DNA of 64,000 nt, from positions 35,076,854 through 35,140,853 of the forward strand of contig NC_054701.1 of assembly GCF_016097555.1 (NCBI RefSeq), written 5' to 3'. Positions 63,108 to 64,000 of this stretch are shown one piece after another. A program made the translations under genes and the position numbers. A model generated the notes under the pieces. That model was not told the DNA's origin. It saw nothing but the letters and a program-made list of their open reading frames with translations, and did no database searches. Within the stretch, counting starts at the first letter, position 1; every line of letters starts with the position of its first letter. Origin of the DNA: Gigantopelta aegis (Eukaryota; Mollusca; Gastropoda; Neomphalida; Peltospiridae).

Positions 63108-64000
63108 CTGTCATGAAAATACAAGGTAAAAATAGTTAAGGGGCCCGGGGCCGTTCAATATCTATTCAACGCAAAATCTGACAATTTTTGTACTCCATTA
63201 CAATATAAAATCTAATAACCACACCTGTAAAATTACATAACACTTGTCACCCCATCCCGTCCTTTCATCATCACCGTGATCTAAATTAACAAACCTTATT
63301 TTTGTCTGGTTGTATTGCAGTTTTTATTACTGTTATCTTTTATTGTTAATAAATATTTGATAAAAATTACAAATGATTTAAAAATAATACAGAACTCTTG
63401 ACAAACACACTCTCCCCTACAAAATAAAAAAACCCAACAACAACAAAGCAACGTTACGAATTGATGGATGCCCACTTTAAAAATCAATTTGATATGGGAA
63501 AAGTGTAGTTAAAGTTACCACATGTATAAACTTACAAGTGTTATTCACGTCCACTATGTATATATATATTTAGTTATTTTTATACTAATCTCTAAAGCAC
63601 ATGAGCCGTTTTCCATAAAATTTACGCGAGTTTTAATATGGCGCGTGCGTGAAAGTGTTGCATACCGCGCTGCTTATATGGAAACACTGCCATTGATAGA
63701 ACCGATTTTTGGATAGACCGTTTACAGCGTTTCGCGTGGAGCCAGAAAGAGGACACGTGGAAAACAGTCTGTAGACTCAGAACAATAACAGTGTTCAGGT
63801 CCATAGGAACACGGGTGGAGGGGAGGGGCGGGGAGGGCACATGCTCTCCGTTTGAGGATAAAAATGCATGGTTTTTGTTTAGTTTTTGTCCTGCTCTATA
63901 TAGAGATAAAAATATGATGTCACTTGTGCCCCCACTAGAAATTGTGACCCTATATAATGATTTGTTTTAATCCATCATCCACAATTGCTATATATAGTAG
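63108..64000. other. Upstream intron of the SLC6 gene, no exon seen
   Basis: AT-rich sequence. No exon for TM1-TM5 could be recognised on the minus strand, so the preceding exon lies beyond the window. A short homopurine and GC-rich patch near 63620-63740 has no clear identity. Confidence 0.5.

Overview
The window looks like nuclear DNA of a marine invertebrate, most likely a mollusc. It is AT-rich, its genes have many small exons separated by introns of about 0.3 to 5 kb, and intergenic and intronic DNA is full of tRNA-derived SINE copies and short inverted-repeat DNA transposons (MITEs). The SINE body, with its accggctttgatataccag-like core and its ends related to gtcgttaaacaaaac, is a type I associate with gastropod and bivalve genomes. 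The species cannot be named from sequence alone. No bacterial genes, CRISPR array or LTR element was seen.

Layout: (1) 261-11351, plus strand: the last ten exons of a Flamingo/CELSR-type adhesion GPCR (end of the 7TM domain plus cytoplasmic tail, ending in a class I PDZ ligand); its start lies left of the window. (2) 17905-35599, minus strand: a complete 14-exon gene for the beta subunit of mitochondrial processing peptidase (480 aa, intact zinc site). (3) 39646-44170, plus strand: a complete 5-coding-exon gene for an NAPE-PLD-type metallo-beta-lactamase phospholipase (369 aa, all metal ligands present), with a GC-AG intron. (4) 45173-46123, minus strand: an intronless, GC-rich 316-codon ORF that I do not recognise. 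(5) 50460-63107, minus strand: the last nine exons of an SLC6 transporter (TM6 to the C-terminus), closest in appearance to glycine transporters but with altered residues at the TM7 chloride site; its start lies right of the window. I joined exons by hand from splice sites and reading phase, and every junction kept phase. The genes do not form a pathway; each appears to be an independent housekeeping or neuronal/developmental gene.

The most informative structure lies between the exons. SINEs are modular: at least three tRNA-like heads combine with a shared body and at least three tails. Several insertions are nested and can be ordered in time, including a three-layer stack at 16.7-17.7 kb, a 1.2-kb TIR element inside a SINE at 24.3-25.5 kb, and a 0.96-kb element inside a TTAA-flanked MITE at 18.1-19.4 kb whose empty site is preserved at 61.1-61.5 kb. 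Three exon-intron junctions in two genes (NAPEPLD exon 3; both ends of one SLC6 exon) have been tandemly copied into the adjacent intron, and in each case the copies have lost the splice dinucleotide. I did not find a clear new multi-gene system; the best leads are the SLC6 chloride-site change, the junction-derived minisatellites, the MITE beside an SLC6 splice acceptor, and the unrecognised ORF.
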